A stretch of 42,648 bases of DNA from Gammaproteobacteria bacterium (GTDB taxonomy: Bacteria; Pseudomonadota; Gammaproteobacteria; Eutrophobiales; Eutrophobiaceae): the NCBI GenBank assembly GCA_026710545.1, contig JAPOQU010000097.1, forward strand, positions 1 to 42,648. The letters run 5' to 3'. Shown in pieces: positions 1 through 8,133 of this stretch. A program made the translations under genes and the position numbers. A model generated the notes under the pieces. That model had not been told where the DNA came from, made no database searches, and saw nothing but the letters and a program-made list of their open reading frames with translations. Every line of letters starts with the position of its first letter. Positions within the stretch are counted from its first letter, which is position 1.

Positions 1-2933
1 CAAAGGACGCCGGGCTGGAAATTGACCTGCGTCATTTCGATACACTCGATGCCACAGAACCGGAAGGTGTATCGGTCAGTGTCAACCTGGACCAGGACGG
101 CAACGCTGAATTGATCCCAGCCTTTAAAGATATTTCTCCCGACGATGTAAAGTCACGTCTGCAACAGCTTAACAAAGAGGGTCAACAAAGTTTTCGGGTT
201 AAGGGAAAGATACTGTTGATGGATGAAAAAAGACTAGCGGCTGTAGAGGAAATCATAAAAAAACGCCATATCTCAAAGGACCATGTTCCTGTTTTTTTCA
301 AGACCCCCACTGCTTACCTGGATGCCTCACTTGTTGACCTTGATATGGGTTTTTCCTTACGGGTGCAAGGAGTTCAGGAATTCACACATGCCTATTTCGG
401 TGAAACTGATGAAACTGGAATCAATTGGTTAGATTCTCATACAGAAGCCATTTTTGCACCTTCCAATATTGCCCGGATTATCAATGACGAAGAAACTCTC
501 CAGAGATTTGAAGACAAAGTAGATGCAGCCTGGAAGACGGGTGCTGGCCAATGTATCTTCGATAAAAATTTATTCGATATAAGTGATAAAGAAACTATAC
601 AAAAAGTAATAGCCGAAACGCGAAAAAAGATCACTGAATGCCAACAAGAAACAATCACGGATGAGGCCAAAGCAGATGAAGAAGATAAAAAAGTAAGTGT
701 TGCAATCGAAATTGCCAAAAATGATATAGACAGGGATTTTGGCGATGAGCAGAAAATCGATGATGTTCTTTATCGGGATGAACCCGATTGGCAGATATAC
801 AAACGTCAACCTTTCAAATATCAGGACCGCGGTATTAGGTGGATACTCGGTCTATCGTGCCATACGTTTGTAATTGAGTCTGAAGATTTGGGTAAGTTCG
901 GCAGCTTGTTAGCGGATGATATGGGTCTCGGAAAAACTTATATGTCGTTAGTAGCCGTAAATGAATATTTAAAACAGGCTGAGGGCAAAAATGTTGAAAA
1001 AGAACCTGGGCCAGTTCTTGTTGTAGCGCCGTTGGGCTTATTGGATAACTGGAAAGATGAAGTGGAGAAGACTTTTTCAGATAGCCCCTTCAACTCCATC
1101 ATCAGACTCCAGGCAGACGCTGATTTAAAACAGTATCGCTTACAAGGTACCAGAAGAGAAACCATACAAAATCTCGATGTTGAATTGGAAGAGATTCGGT
1201 ATGCACTGAAAGTAGGGAAAGAATTTGGGGTCGAAAGATTAGACCTTCCAAAAAGGCTTGTCCTCACTACTTACCAGACATTACGTGACTACCAGTTTTC
1301 ACTTGCCCGCATAGATTGGTCTATTATCATTTTCGACGAAGCTCAAAACATCAAAAATCCGAATTCCTTATCAACCGTGGCAGCTAAAGCATTAAAAGCC
1401 CGCTTTAAGCTCATTGCCACCGGTACACCTGTAGAAAATAGTCTTGCTGATTTCTGGTGTTTGATGGATACCGCAAAACCGGGGCATCTTGGTGCATATC
1501 AAGACTTTCGCGCAAATTATATTAAACCAATCTTACAAGCAGAAGATGAAGACAAGCCAAAGGTTCGGCTTGGCATAGGCAGGCGATTGCGTAACGACGT
1601 GGGAGCATTAATGCTGCGCCGTATAAAAGAAGAACAATTGGAAGGGCTACCAGAAAAGACCATTTTTACCGGAGGACGTGAGAGCCAATATTCAGAGCAC
1701 ATGGATGTTTTACATTGCACGATGACTGAAAGGCAGTGCCAAAGCTATGACACAATTATCCAGCTCGTTAAAGAACAGCAGGACTCTGGCGAGGCAGGTA
1801 ATCCAATCTTATCCGGTTTGCATCGACTGAGAGATGTATCTCTGCATCCTGGTCTGGTCGAAGGCGATGGCTTGCCAACACCGACCAACAGGCACAATGC
1901 GCTGGAAATCATCAATGAATCTGGGAAACTGCAGGGGTTGATAAAGCTGCTATATAAAATTCAAGAGCGGCAGGAAAAGGTCATTATTTTTGTCATTAAC
2001 AGGAACCTACAGGCCTTCTTGAAAGCAGCCTTGGCGAATATATTTGATCGGCAAATATCTGTCATCAATGGAGACACCAAAGCGGTAGCCAAAAAACAAA
2101 GCGATCAAACACGCCGGTCTCTGATAGCTGATTTTGAACAAGAGCAGGGTTTTAACATTATCATTATGTCTCCCCTGGCAGCAGGCACGGGTTTGACAAT
2201 AGTAGGTGCAAATAATGTCGTTCATCTGGAGAGACATTGGAATCCTGCAAAAGAAGCGCAGGCCACAGACCGCGTTTATCGTATAGGGCAAAAAAAAGCC
2301 GTCAATGTTTATATACCTGTATTGCATCATCCGGTAGGAGATGTAACCTCATTTGACCTTAATCTTGACCAGTTGTTAAGCAAGAAAACCGCCCTGAAAG
2401 ATGCCGTAATTACCCCGGAGGAAGTTGACCCGCAGGTTCTAGGCAATAAACTTTTTGGTGACAACCAACCAACTGGAGATGCATCCTCACACGTATATAT
2501 TCCAGATGATCTGAAAAACTTGTCCTGGCAAAATTTTGAGGCGTTTATTGCAGAACTTCTAAGGCGACATTACAAAGGTGAGGTAATGTTGACTAAGGAT
2601 GGAGCTGATAAGGGTGCAGATGTGGTTGTTAAGGGCATCAAAAATGTACTTGTACAAGTTAAGCATGTAACGGATGGAAGATTGAATTCAGAGATGCCGT
2701 TAAGAGAGATATTCGCTGCAAAACAGCTGTATGTCCAAGCAACCGGCATTCAATTCGATGAACTTATTGTTGCAACCAACGCAAATAAGATTTCACGTCG
2801 CGTTCGTGATCAGAAAGATACATATAACGTCAAATTATGGGACTTCAAATACATAAAGAACCTCATGGTTCAACATCAGATAAGCGAAAAGGATGTGTTA
2901 TTGCGCCTTGGCAAAAAGAGGCTCGTTGTATAG
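1..2933 (+). CDS. SNF2-family ATPase fused to C-terminal Mrr-like nuclease domain (5' partial)
   Basis: The frame is open to the window start, so the true start lies upstream; the first possible in-window start is a TTG at 111. Counting from there, the SNF2 motor shows motif I DDMGLGKT (about 269), motif II DEAQ (about 409), motif III TGTPVEN (about 437) and the helicase-C motif with QATDRVYRIGQ (about 717-727). About 90 residues from the C-terminus, DGADKGADVVV followed by VLVQVKH matches the D-x(n)-QxK core of Mrr-type restriction endonucleases. Known family behaviour: SNF2 proteins translocate on double-stranded DNA and Mrr domains cleave it, often in a modification-dependent way. A role in restriction or phage defence is inference. 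The gene is visibly AT-richer than the catabolic genes further right. The N-terminal 250 residues match no domain I can name. Zorya ZorD has a broadly similar make-up, but no ZorA/B/C is visible. Confidence 0.85.
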   Translation, partial: KDAGLEIDLRHFDTLDATEPEGVSVSVNLDQDGNAELIPAFKDISPDDVKSRLQQLNKEGQQSFRVKGKILLMDEKRLAAVEEIIKKRHISKDHVPVFFKTPTAYLDASLVDLDMGFSLRVQGVQEFTHAYFGETDETGINWLDSHTEAIFAPSNIARIINDEETLQRFEDKVDAAWKTGAGQCIFDKNLFDISDKETIQKVIAETRKKITECQQETITDEAKADEEDKKVSVAIEIAKNDIDRDFGDEQKIDDVLYRDEPDWQIYKRQPFKYQDRGIRWILGLSCHTFVIESEDLGKFGSLLADDMGLGKTYMSLVAVNEYLKQAEGKNVEKEPGPVLVVAPLGLLDNWKDEVEKTFSDSPFNSIIRLQADADLKQYRLQGTRRETIQNLDVELEEIRYALKVGKEFGVERLDLPKRLVLTTYQTLRDYQFSLARIDWSIIIFDEAQNIKNPNSLSTVAAKALKARFKLIATGTPVENSLADFWCLMDTAKPGHLGAYQDFRANYIKPILQAEDEDKPKVRLGIGRRLRNDVGALMLRRIKEEQLEGLPEKTIFTGGRESQYSEHMDVLHCTMTERQCQSYDTIIQLVKEQQDSGEAGNPILSGLHRLRDVSLHPGLVEGDGLPTPTNRHNALEIINESGKLQGLIKLLYKIQERQEKVIIFVINRNLQAFLKAALANIFDRQISVINGDTKAVAKKQSDQTRRSLIADFEQEQGFNIIIMSPLAAGTGLTIVGANNVVHLERHWNPAKEAQATDRVYRIGQKKAVNVYIPVLHHPVGDVTSFDLNLDQLLSKKTALKDAVITPEEVDPQVLGNKLFGDNQPTGDASSHVYIPDDLKNLSWQNFEAFIAELLRRHYKGEVMLTKDGADKGADVVVKGIKNVLVQVKHVTDGRLNSEMPLREIFAAKQLYVQATGIQFDELIVATNANKISRRVRDQKDTYNVKLWDFKYIKNLMVQHQISEKDVLLRLGKKRLVV

Positions 2934-3045
2934 AGCGTGTTCTATGTATGATTTGTCATCAGGGATATACAGAGGACCATCTTGACGAATGACTGACTAT
3001 GTGTAACCGGCGGTTTATGCAGAAATATTTACAGTCCCTCTAGCC

Positions 3046-4128
3046 ATGTTGCCCATGAAGCCTAAAAGAGATGATTTACACTTGCCTGATCCCGATAGTA
3101 AAGGGATGGTGTTTGTGCGGCTCAGTAAACCTTCACCGACCATCGTATTCGAGACATATTGGCGCTTCGCTTCTGAGCGTCAATTGATATTCTCTCGGCG
3201 CATATCAGGCAAGTCAGCACCTTGGACGACCGACACTATTCTCAATTCTTATAAATTCACAAATGCCTTCCGAGCATCAGACCGAACCAGCCAATATCTA
3301 ATTGGCAACGTTATCTATAAAGGACCGTGTTCACTAACCAATACAGTCTTTCGCACGTTGTTGTTCAAATTATTCAACAACATTGAGACGTGGGAATTGT
3401 TAATTGAAAGACTAGGTCGCATCCGCTATGAAGACTTTGACTGGCAACGTTGCGATGAAGTACTTACTACTGTACAAACTGCAGGGAGGCGAATCTATTC
3501 TCCCGCCTATATCATGCCTACCAGTCAAGGTGTAAAAGGTGATCGTAAACACAGGACGCATCTTGCACTGCTCCGATATATGATGTCTGACGATTTACCA
3601 AACCGAATTCAGAACTCGAAAACGATGCAAGAAGCATTTGAAATTCTTCGTGCATATCCCGGTATCGGGCCCTTCCTTGCTTATCAGTTCGTAATTGATC
3701 TCAACTATTCTGACCATTTCAACTTTAGCGAAATGGAATTCGTCGTTCCTGGGCCTGGTGCCCGCGACGGTCTGAAGAAATGTTTTAGTGATATCGGTGA
3801 TTATTCAGAGGAAGAGGTAATCCGTTGGGTTGCTGAAAACCAAGAAGATGCGTTTGCAAAACGCGGACTCCCTGCCTGCTCTTTGTGGGGTCGACCATTG
3901 CAAATGATCGATTGCCAAAATTTGTTTTGTGAGGTTGATAAATATGCACGTATTGCGCACCCTGATATCGTAGGTCACAGTAAACGTACTCGTATCAAAC
4001 AAAGATTTCGCCCCAAGCCCAATTATTTTTCTCCTTGGTATCCACCTAAATGGGAATTAAATGACAGAATCACCAAAACCCTGCCTGATGCGGGATTACA
4101 CGAGCGTCTTTTGGATGCCTCCGGGTGA
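3046..4128 (+). CDS. Putative DNA base-hypermodification protein (HMUDK_hel / aGPT-Pplase-like helical domain), 3' end altered by IS
   Basis: A 360-residue protein starting 112 bp after the SNF2-nuclease gene on the same strand; the start may be ATG 3046 or ATG 3055, and neither has a clear ribosome site. Early in the protein it carries FETYWRFASERQLIF and PWTTDTILNSYKFTN. In the middle comes a helix-hairpin-helix-like AYPGIGPFLAYQF, followed by FVVPGPGARDGLKKCF. I recognise this pattern as the helical domain found with 5-hmdU DNA kinases and alpha-glutamyl/putrescinyl-thymine pyrophosphorylases, relatives of HhH DNA glycosylases. That recognition is from memory and was not searched. No kinase domain is present. 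The last roughly 15-20 codons run into the left end of the insertion sequence and overlap the transposase stop, so the native C-terminus has probably been replaced. Function with the upstream nuclease is inferred only from adjacency. Confidence 0.6.
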   Translation: MLPMKPKRDDLHLPDPDSKGMVFVRLSKPSPTIVFETYWRFASERQLIFSRRISGKSAPWTTDTILNSYKFTNAFRASDRTSQYLIGNVIYKGPCSLTNTVFRTLLFKLFNNIETWELLIERLGRIRYEDFDWQRCDEVLTTVQTAGRRIYSPAYIMPTSQGVKGDRKHRTHLALLRYMMSDDLPNRIQNSKTMQEAFEILRAYPGIGPFLAYQFVIDLNYSDHFNFSEMEFVVPGPGARDGLKKCFSDIGDYSEEEVIRWVAENQEDAFAKRGLPACSLWGRPLQMIDCQNLFCEVDKYARIAHPDIVGHSKRTRIKQRFRPKPNYFSPWYPPKWELNDRITKTLPDAGLHERLLDASG

Positions 4129-6046
4129 GGAATCAATCCCCAGCGCATCGTAGATCGCCTGCTGTGGCGGCTCGGCGAGGGTGGCCTTGCGCACGTGCAG
4201 GGTGCGCCCGTCGGTACGGCGGAAGGTCGCGGTGATGCGTTGTTGTCCTTCGAGGATGCGTCGCAGGGTGGTCCAACTGGCGTGCTCGCCGGTGCGTCGC
4301 AGGCGGGTGCGGATCACCTGCACCAGTTGGTAGGCGATGACGGTGATGAACAGGTGGCCTTCGGCGCGGAGGGGCTTGTGGTGGTAGATGGGACGCAGGC
4401 CGAGTTCGGATTTCAGCGCGCGGAACACGGCTTCGACATCGGTGAGCATGAAGCAGGTGCGCCAGAGGGTGTCCTCGTCCCAGTCGGTTTCGCTGCTGCG
4501 CAGGCAGTACACGCCGGGGTGGGTCATCATGGAGCCGGGTCGGGCGTGGCGGGTGAAGCGCACGGCGGTGGCGCGCTGGCCGGTGGGGTCGGTGTCCACG
4601 GTGATGTCGTAATGCTGGGCGATGCCGTGGCTGTTTTCCTTGAGTCGTCCGATGCGCTGGTGGACCTGGTCGATGCGTTTGCGGGTGCGCGGTTTGGCGA
4701 GGCCCTCGGAGAGTTGGGTGAGGGCGGTCTCGAAGCGTTGGGCGAAGCGCTCGGCGATGCCCTGTTCCTTGGCGGCGCGGGCCTCGGAGTAGCAGTACAG
4801 GCGCACTTCCTGAGCGTCCTCATCGAGCACGCGTTGCAGTTGCACGCCGTGGCCTGAGGCGGTGTCGAGGCGCACCGCGCCCTCGGGGTCGAACTGCCGG
4901 GTACGTTCGCGGCTGACCACCAGGTAGCGGTAGCCCTGCTTGCGCAGCCAGGCCAGGCGCTCCCCGGTGGCGATGCCGCGGTCCATCACCACCAGGGCGC
5001 CCGGCGGCGTGTCCAGGGCGTTGAGCATCCCGGCCAGGGTGTGGTGTTCGCGCACGTTGCCGGCGAACACCTGTGAGCGGCGCACGAAGCCGCTGGCGTC
5101 GAGCGCCAGTCCCAGGGTCAGCAGCGGGCAGTCGGTGCGTTTGTCCTTGGAGTGGCCGCGGCGCGCCTGGGGCTGGTGGGCGGCCTCGCCCTCGAAGTAG
5201 GTATTGCTGAGGTCGTAGAGAGTGATGGTGGGCGCCAGCGTGAACAGGTCCAGGGCCTGTTGGAACAGATGTTTCTCGATCGCCTCCCGGTGCGCCATGA
5301 GCGCATCGGAGGCGCGATACAGGCGCATGGGGCCCAGGGTGTCGAACGAGACGCCGAGCAACTCGTCCAGGGCGCTGCGCTCGCGCAGCCAGCGGCGGGC
5401 GGCGCGCTCGGAGCCGGGTTGTGCCAGGCGGGCGACGATGGCGCCGACGGCGGCGGCGCGCAGGGAGGGGCCGAGGCCCAAGGTCTTGAGCAACTCGCGC
5501 AGGCCGAGCTGGTCCAGGGCCCACAGGGCCACCTGTTCCACGCCGACGGTGCGGGGGCGCAGCAGGGCCAGCGAGTTGACGTCCACGGCCTGGACGTCGG
5601 GGGCGCGGTGCGCGGCAGGAGCGCCGCGGGGTGCCCGGGCGAGCAGTTGGGCGGCAATGCGTTGGGCGTGTTCCTCCAGCGCGGCGGGGGTATCGGGTGA
5701 GAGGGGCAGCTGGCCGGCCAGGATGTCTTCGATGCGTTGACACAGGCGCGGCCAGTCCGGCGGGGCGATCTCGAAGTGGCGTCCGAGGTTGAGCAGGGTG
5801 CGTTGTTGCACTTTGGTCCCGGTGCGCTCGGAGCGCACCAGGCGGAAGGTGACATAGTCCTCGTTATGGCTGCGGGTACGGGTACGCCGGATGAACATGG
5901 GGGGAGTGTAGCGGCGCGGCGCACCTGTGTCAATGGAAATATTGAAAATATGGCACTACATTGGCCAGACACCCCACCGACATACCAAAAATCAATCAGT
6001 TACGTGCGAACATCAGCGATTTTACGCCAAATCAGGGCTTTGGGTG
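4071..6046 (-). mobile_element. IS1634-type insertion sequence
   Basis: A single 600-codon transposase gene occupies nearly the whole element, and base composition jumps from AT-rich flanks to very GC-rich inside. Imperfect terminal inverted repeats are suggested by CACCAAAACCCTG (4071-4083) and the reverse complement of 6033-6046, CACCCAAAGCCCTG, which differ by one indel and one substitution. Length would be about 1.98 kb, plausible for the family. I see no convincing target-site duplication, so the exact ends are uncertain by tens of bases. The left end lies inside the 3' end of the preceding gene; the right end abuts a truncated DUF433 gene. The element looks complete and possibly active. 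Confidence 0.65.
4096..5898 (-). CDS. IS1634-family transposase
   Basis: This 600-residue protein has the length and layout of IS1634-group DDE transposases. It opens with MFIRRTRTRSHNEDY. It then has YDLSNTYFEG and LVVMDRGIATGE in the catalytic region, and ALKSELGLRPIYHHKPLRAE with AEGHLFITVIAYQLV towards the C-terminus, the region that normally holds the last acidic catalytic residue. The start ATG at 5898 is the first in frame and matches the usual N-terminus. The frame has no internal stop, so the gene appears intact. Codon use is extremely GC-rich, unlike every neighbour, which supports arrival from another genome. Its stop codon overlaps the end of the gene at 3046-4128 on the opposite strand by 33 bp. 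Confidence 0.88.
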   Translation of the reverse strand: MFIRRTRTRSHNEDYVTFRLVRSERTGTKVQQRTLLNLGRHFEIAPPDWPRLCQRIEDILAGQLPLSPDTPAALEEHAQRIAAQLLARAPRGAPAAHRAPDVQAVDVNSLALLRPRTVGVEQVALWALDQLGLRELLKTLGLGPSLRAAAVGAIVARLAQPGSERAARRWLRERSALDELLGVSFDTLGPMRLYRASDALMAHREAIEKHLFQQALDLFTLAPTITLYDLSNTYFEGEAAHQPQARRGHSKDKRTDCPLLTLGLALDASGFVRRSQVFAGNVREHHTLAGMLNALDTPPGALVVMDRGIATGERLAWLRKQGYRYLVVSRERTRQFDPEGAVRLDTASGHGVQLQRVLDEDAQEVRLYCYSEARAAKEQGIAERFAQRFETALTQLSEGLAKPRTRKRIDQVHQRIGRLKENSHGIAQHYDITVDTDPTGQRATAVRFTRHARPGSMMTHPGVYCLRSSETDWDEDTLWRTCFMLTDVEAVFRALKSELGLRPIYHHKPLRAEGHLFITVIAYQLVQVIRTRLRRTGEHASWTTLRRILEGQQRITATFRRTDGRTLHVRKATLAEPPQQAIYDALGIDSSPGGIQKTLV

Positions 6047-6104
6047 GTAAACTTGGGTTAGCGTTTTGCGCAATATTTTTCCTATCGATTGATAAGCATA
6101 GACG

Positions 6105-6245
6105 ATGATGACAAACATGAAGCATGAACATGAATTTCTTGAACGCATAACTGCGTCCGTAGATATTTTCGGTGGCAAACCCGTCATTCGCGGTATGCGC
6201 ATACCCGGGGAGCGCGTCCCCGGCAAGCGGTCTATGGATTCATAG
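6105..6245 (+). pseudogene. Truncated DUF433 (VapB45-type antitoxin-like) gene
   Basis: A 46-codon reading frame carries FLERITASVDIFGGKPVIRGM, the conserved N-terminal part of DUF433 proteins, then loses similarity after RIPGERVPGK and stops. Intact DUF433 proteins run to about 75-100 residues and usually precede a PIN-like (Mut7-C / DUF5615) toxin; neither the second half nor a toxin is present. The frame starts about 60 bp from the right end of the insertion sequence. It ends just before a fragment of an oxidase gene, so it was probably cut by rearrangement. It is unlikely to work. Confidence 0.6.
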
Positions 6246-6258
6246 ATGGCGGGTTCTC

Positions 6259-6300
6259 AGGCTCCTCCCCGGGCAAGCTGCCGAAGCCCGCAATCTCGCC
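6259..6300 (-). pseudogene. Internal fragment of a molybdopterin oxidase gene
   Basis: Read on the minus strand this stretch encodes GEIAGFGSLPGEEP. The intact oxidase at 10895-13090 has GEIAGFGSLPDKEP in the corresponding internal position, and the DNA matches at roughly four bases in five over about 41 bp. Similarity fades on both sides and a stop follows soon after. It is a relic of a second oxidase copy, separated by the three-gene cassette from another relic at 8134-8344. Confidence 0.55.
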
Positions 6301-6323
6301 ATGGTGAGCAATCTCTGTCAACT

Positions 6324-6740
6324 TCAAGGTGCATCCTGCCATTCAGAAAGCGCCGCCAACTCGTTGGCATGTTGTCTTTGCATATCGCGCCGTTCGTTCT
6401 CATCAGACAGGTTAAGAAAAATATCGGCGTGGTATGGGTTAATCCCGTCAGGAGTTGCCTGTACGGTTCTTCCGTTTGATGCTGCCTCACTTACTTTCAT
6501 GATTGCCCATCCATAAAAACTTTTAGGAGGTTCCCTGTTTTGTCCTCTCTCTTTTGAGAGTTCAGCCAGGATGTCCTGCGATACGTGGTCCATCCTGTCC
6601 ACAGAGATCGAATCTGCTTGCAGACGTTCAAGAAAAACATCAGGAATGACTATGCCTTTCAGCCTGGCGCGCTTGGCAACCCTGTTTGAGAACACGCTTC
6701 TGCCTATATTCTCGGAATCCCTGAGGTCTGGAAGTTGCAC
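6324..6740 (-). CDS. Hypothetical protein, third gene of minus-strand cassette
   Basis: I do not recognise this family with certainty. The GTG at 6740 lies two bases after the stop of the upstream gene and gives 138 residues. An ATG at 6866 would give 180 residues but would overlap that gene by 124 bp, so the shorter form is preferred. Features include a basic stretch (SNRVAKRARLKG), a probable helical segment, and a conserved-looking core KSFYGWAIMK followed by PDGINPYHADIFLNL, then a charged tail. It has no signal peptide or membrane segment and is probably cytoplasmic. Its tight packing after 6743-7351 suggests one operon and possibly one complex. Composition is AT-richer than the oxidase cluster to the right. 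Confidence 0.6.
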   Translation of the reverse strand: MQLPDLRDSENIGRSVFSNRVAKRARLKGIVIPDVFLERLQADSISVDRMDHVSQDILAELSKERGQNREPPKSFYGWAIMKVSEAASNGRTVQATPDGINPYHADIFLNLSDENERRDMQRQHANELAALSEWQDAP

Positions 6741-6742
6741 AC

Positions 6743-7351
6743 TTAAAAGCTGGAAAATATCGGTCTCTTTAATGCCCGTAGCTGCTCTTTCACGAATTCG
6801 TCCGGAATTTCGGAAGAATCCTCGTAGCGGGCGCGACGATTTTTCCCCTTGATACAGGAAAAACAAGCAGCATCACCATCATTTCCCACCAGGATCAAGA
6901 CAGAAGAAGGCCCTAAAGGTGACTTGAAATAAATCGCGATCTCACCGTCCATAGTCGGATAGAGCGTCGGCGCGATCGGGTGTGCCGATAACGCATAGAT
7001 AATCTTCCTTGCCTTCTTCTTAGTCTCGGCGTTAATCTCCGGCAATGATTCTTCAACCACTTCCTGATCTATATGCTCCAACTCATCTATCGCGGCCGCA
7101 ATCCATATATTACCGGCTTCATCTCCCAGTCTTTTATGAGGGGTTGATTGCTGCCAACGGCCAGGTTGTTTTTCAGTTGAGAGGGGTCGGCTTAAAGGCC
7201 GAATGCTGTTGCCTGATAATCCCGAGCGGTTAAAAGACGACCGGGAAAATTCTGGCTGCTGTATTATACGGAAGAATGACTGCGAAGTTTGACTGGTATT
7301 CTCCCGTACTCGCCTATTCCTTCCATCGTTGTAAATGACGGGCTGCATCAC
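6743..7351 (-). CDS. Hypothetical protein, second gene of minus-strand cassette
   Basis: This 202-residue protein is unrecognised. The N-terminal 80 residues are low in structure and rich in Arg, Ser, Gln and Pro. The C-terminal 110 residues look like a folded domain: IWIAAAIDELEHIDQE, then a beta-rich part with APTLYPTMDGEIAIYF and SSVLILVGNDGDAACF, then KGKNRRARY and a helical end. It has no signal peptide or membrane helix. It begins 10 bp after the stop of the 231-residue gene and ends 2 bp before the next start, so the three genes look co-transcribed and may act together. Confidence 0.65.
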   Translation of the reverse strand: MMQPVIYNDGRNRRVRENTSQTSQSFFRIIQQPEFSRSSFNRSGLSGNSIRPLSRPLSTEKQPGRWQQSTPHKRLGDEAGNIWIAAAIDELEHIDQEVVEESLPEINAETKKKARKIIYALSAHPIAPTLYPTMDGEIAIYFKSPLGPSSVLILVGNDGDAACFSCIKGKNRRARYEDSSEIPDEFVKEQLRALKRPIFSSF

Positions 7352-7361
7352 TATTATTCTC

Positions 7362-8057
7362 TCAGTGGTATTTCAGGCCAACCGATTGGTCGGCCAAGTC
7401 ATAAATTCGTTCTACCAACTCTTTTTGAGTTTCAAAGGCTGTAACCTCATGTGACGAAACAGAGATATGTGTGGATACGAACAGTCCGTTATCCAGTAAC
7501 TCGGACTTTTCGACTGTTCTGCGCAGGGTCCAGTGTCTATCCTTATCCGAGAGTACGATTTTTACGGATGGCTGGTATTCTACCGTTTCCTCTTTCCCGG
7601 CTATATCAGCAGGTTGTTCCAACGCAAACTGGTTGAGATACACCTCAGCCCTTCCATCGTTGACTATTGCAACATGCCGGTCGGAAACAAGATAAAAGTG
7701 GTTTCTGGTATAACCGCCGATGTCTTTTGACAACATGTCTAATGAGCGTCGAATTATTTCAATTACGATTTCATTATCAATTTCAATAAACTCCACGAAA
7801 TTCAATTGCAGAGTATCGGGATTAAGGACAATCGTGCTTCGCCCGCCAAATATACGATATTTACAGTAAGATTCTCCAAGTTCACCGGCCCGGCTTGAAC
7901 TGAAATCCTGTGGACGGACTGGCAGTAACTCACTGAATTCCCGGTTGATTGCAGTGATAAATCTTTCTTCTGCCGAGGGCCATCCGGTGATAAACGGGCT
8001 AAGTTCGAAAGTTACAGAGAGATCTTCCCTCTCAGGATTTTGCAAAAGAACTTCCAT
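7362..8057 (-). CDS. Hypothetical protein, first gene of minus-strand cassette
   Basis: This is a 231-residue soluble protein that I cannot assign to a family with confidence. It has alternating strands and helices, with ESYCKYRIFGGRSTIVLN followed by NFVEFIEIDNEIVIEIIRR, then HFYLVSDRHVAIVNDGRAEV, and a C-terminal helix. The layout faintly recalls the sporadically distributed TIGR04255 family, but this is a loose impression. ATG 8057 is the first start and has no strong ribosome site. It is the promoter-proximal gene of the cassette and lies 76 bp after the oxidase relic. Confidence 0.65.
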   Translation of the reverse strand: MEVLLQNPEREDLSVTFELSPFITGWPSAEERFITAINREFSELLPVRPQDFSSSRAGELGESYCKYRIFGGRSTIVLNPDTLQLNFVEFIEIDNEIVIEIIRRSLDMLSKDIGGYTRNHFYLVSDRHVAIVNDGRAEVYLNQFALEQPADIAGKEETVEYQPSVKIVLSDKDRHWTLRRTVEKSELLDNGLFVSTHISVSSHEVTAFETQKELVERIYDLADQSVGLKYH

Positions 8058-8133
8058 GGGTTTAAATTCTATAACATTAATAAGAATATTTTCGGAATTT
8101 CCTGGTTTGAGATCCTGACCTGGCCGAGCCAGG

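Noticed and set aside
1..2933. Assignment as ZorD of a Zorya system
   Set aside because: The SNF2 plus nuclease layout is similar, but no ZorA, ZorB or ZorC is visible and other SNF2-nuclease fusions exist; the upstream region is outside the window.
4195..5740. Several long open frames opposite and overlapping the transposase gene
   Set aside because: They result from the extreme GC content, have low-complexity Ala/Gly/Arg compositions and match no family; the minus-strand transposase explains the region.
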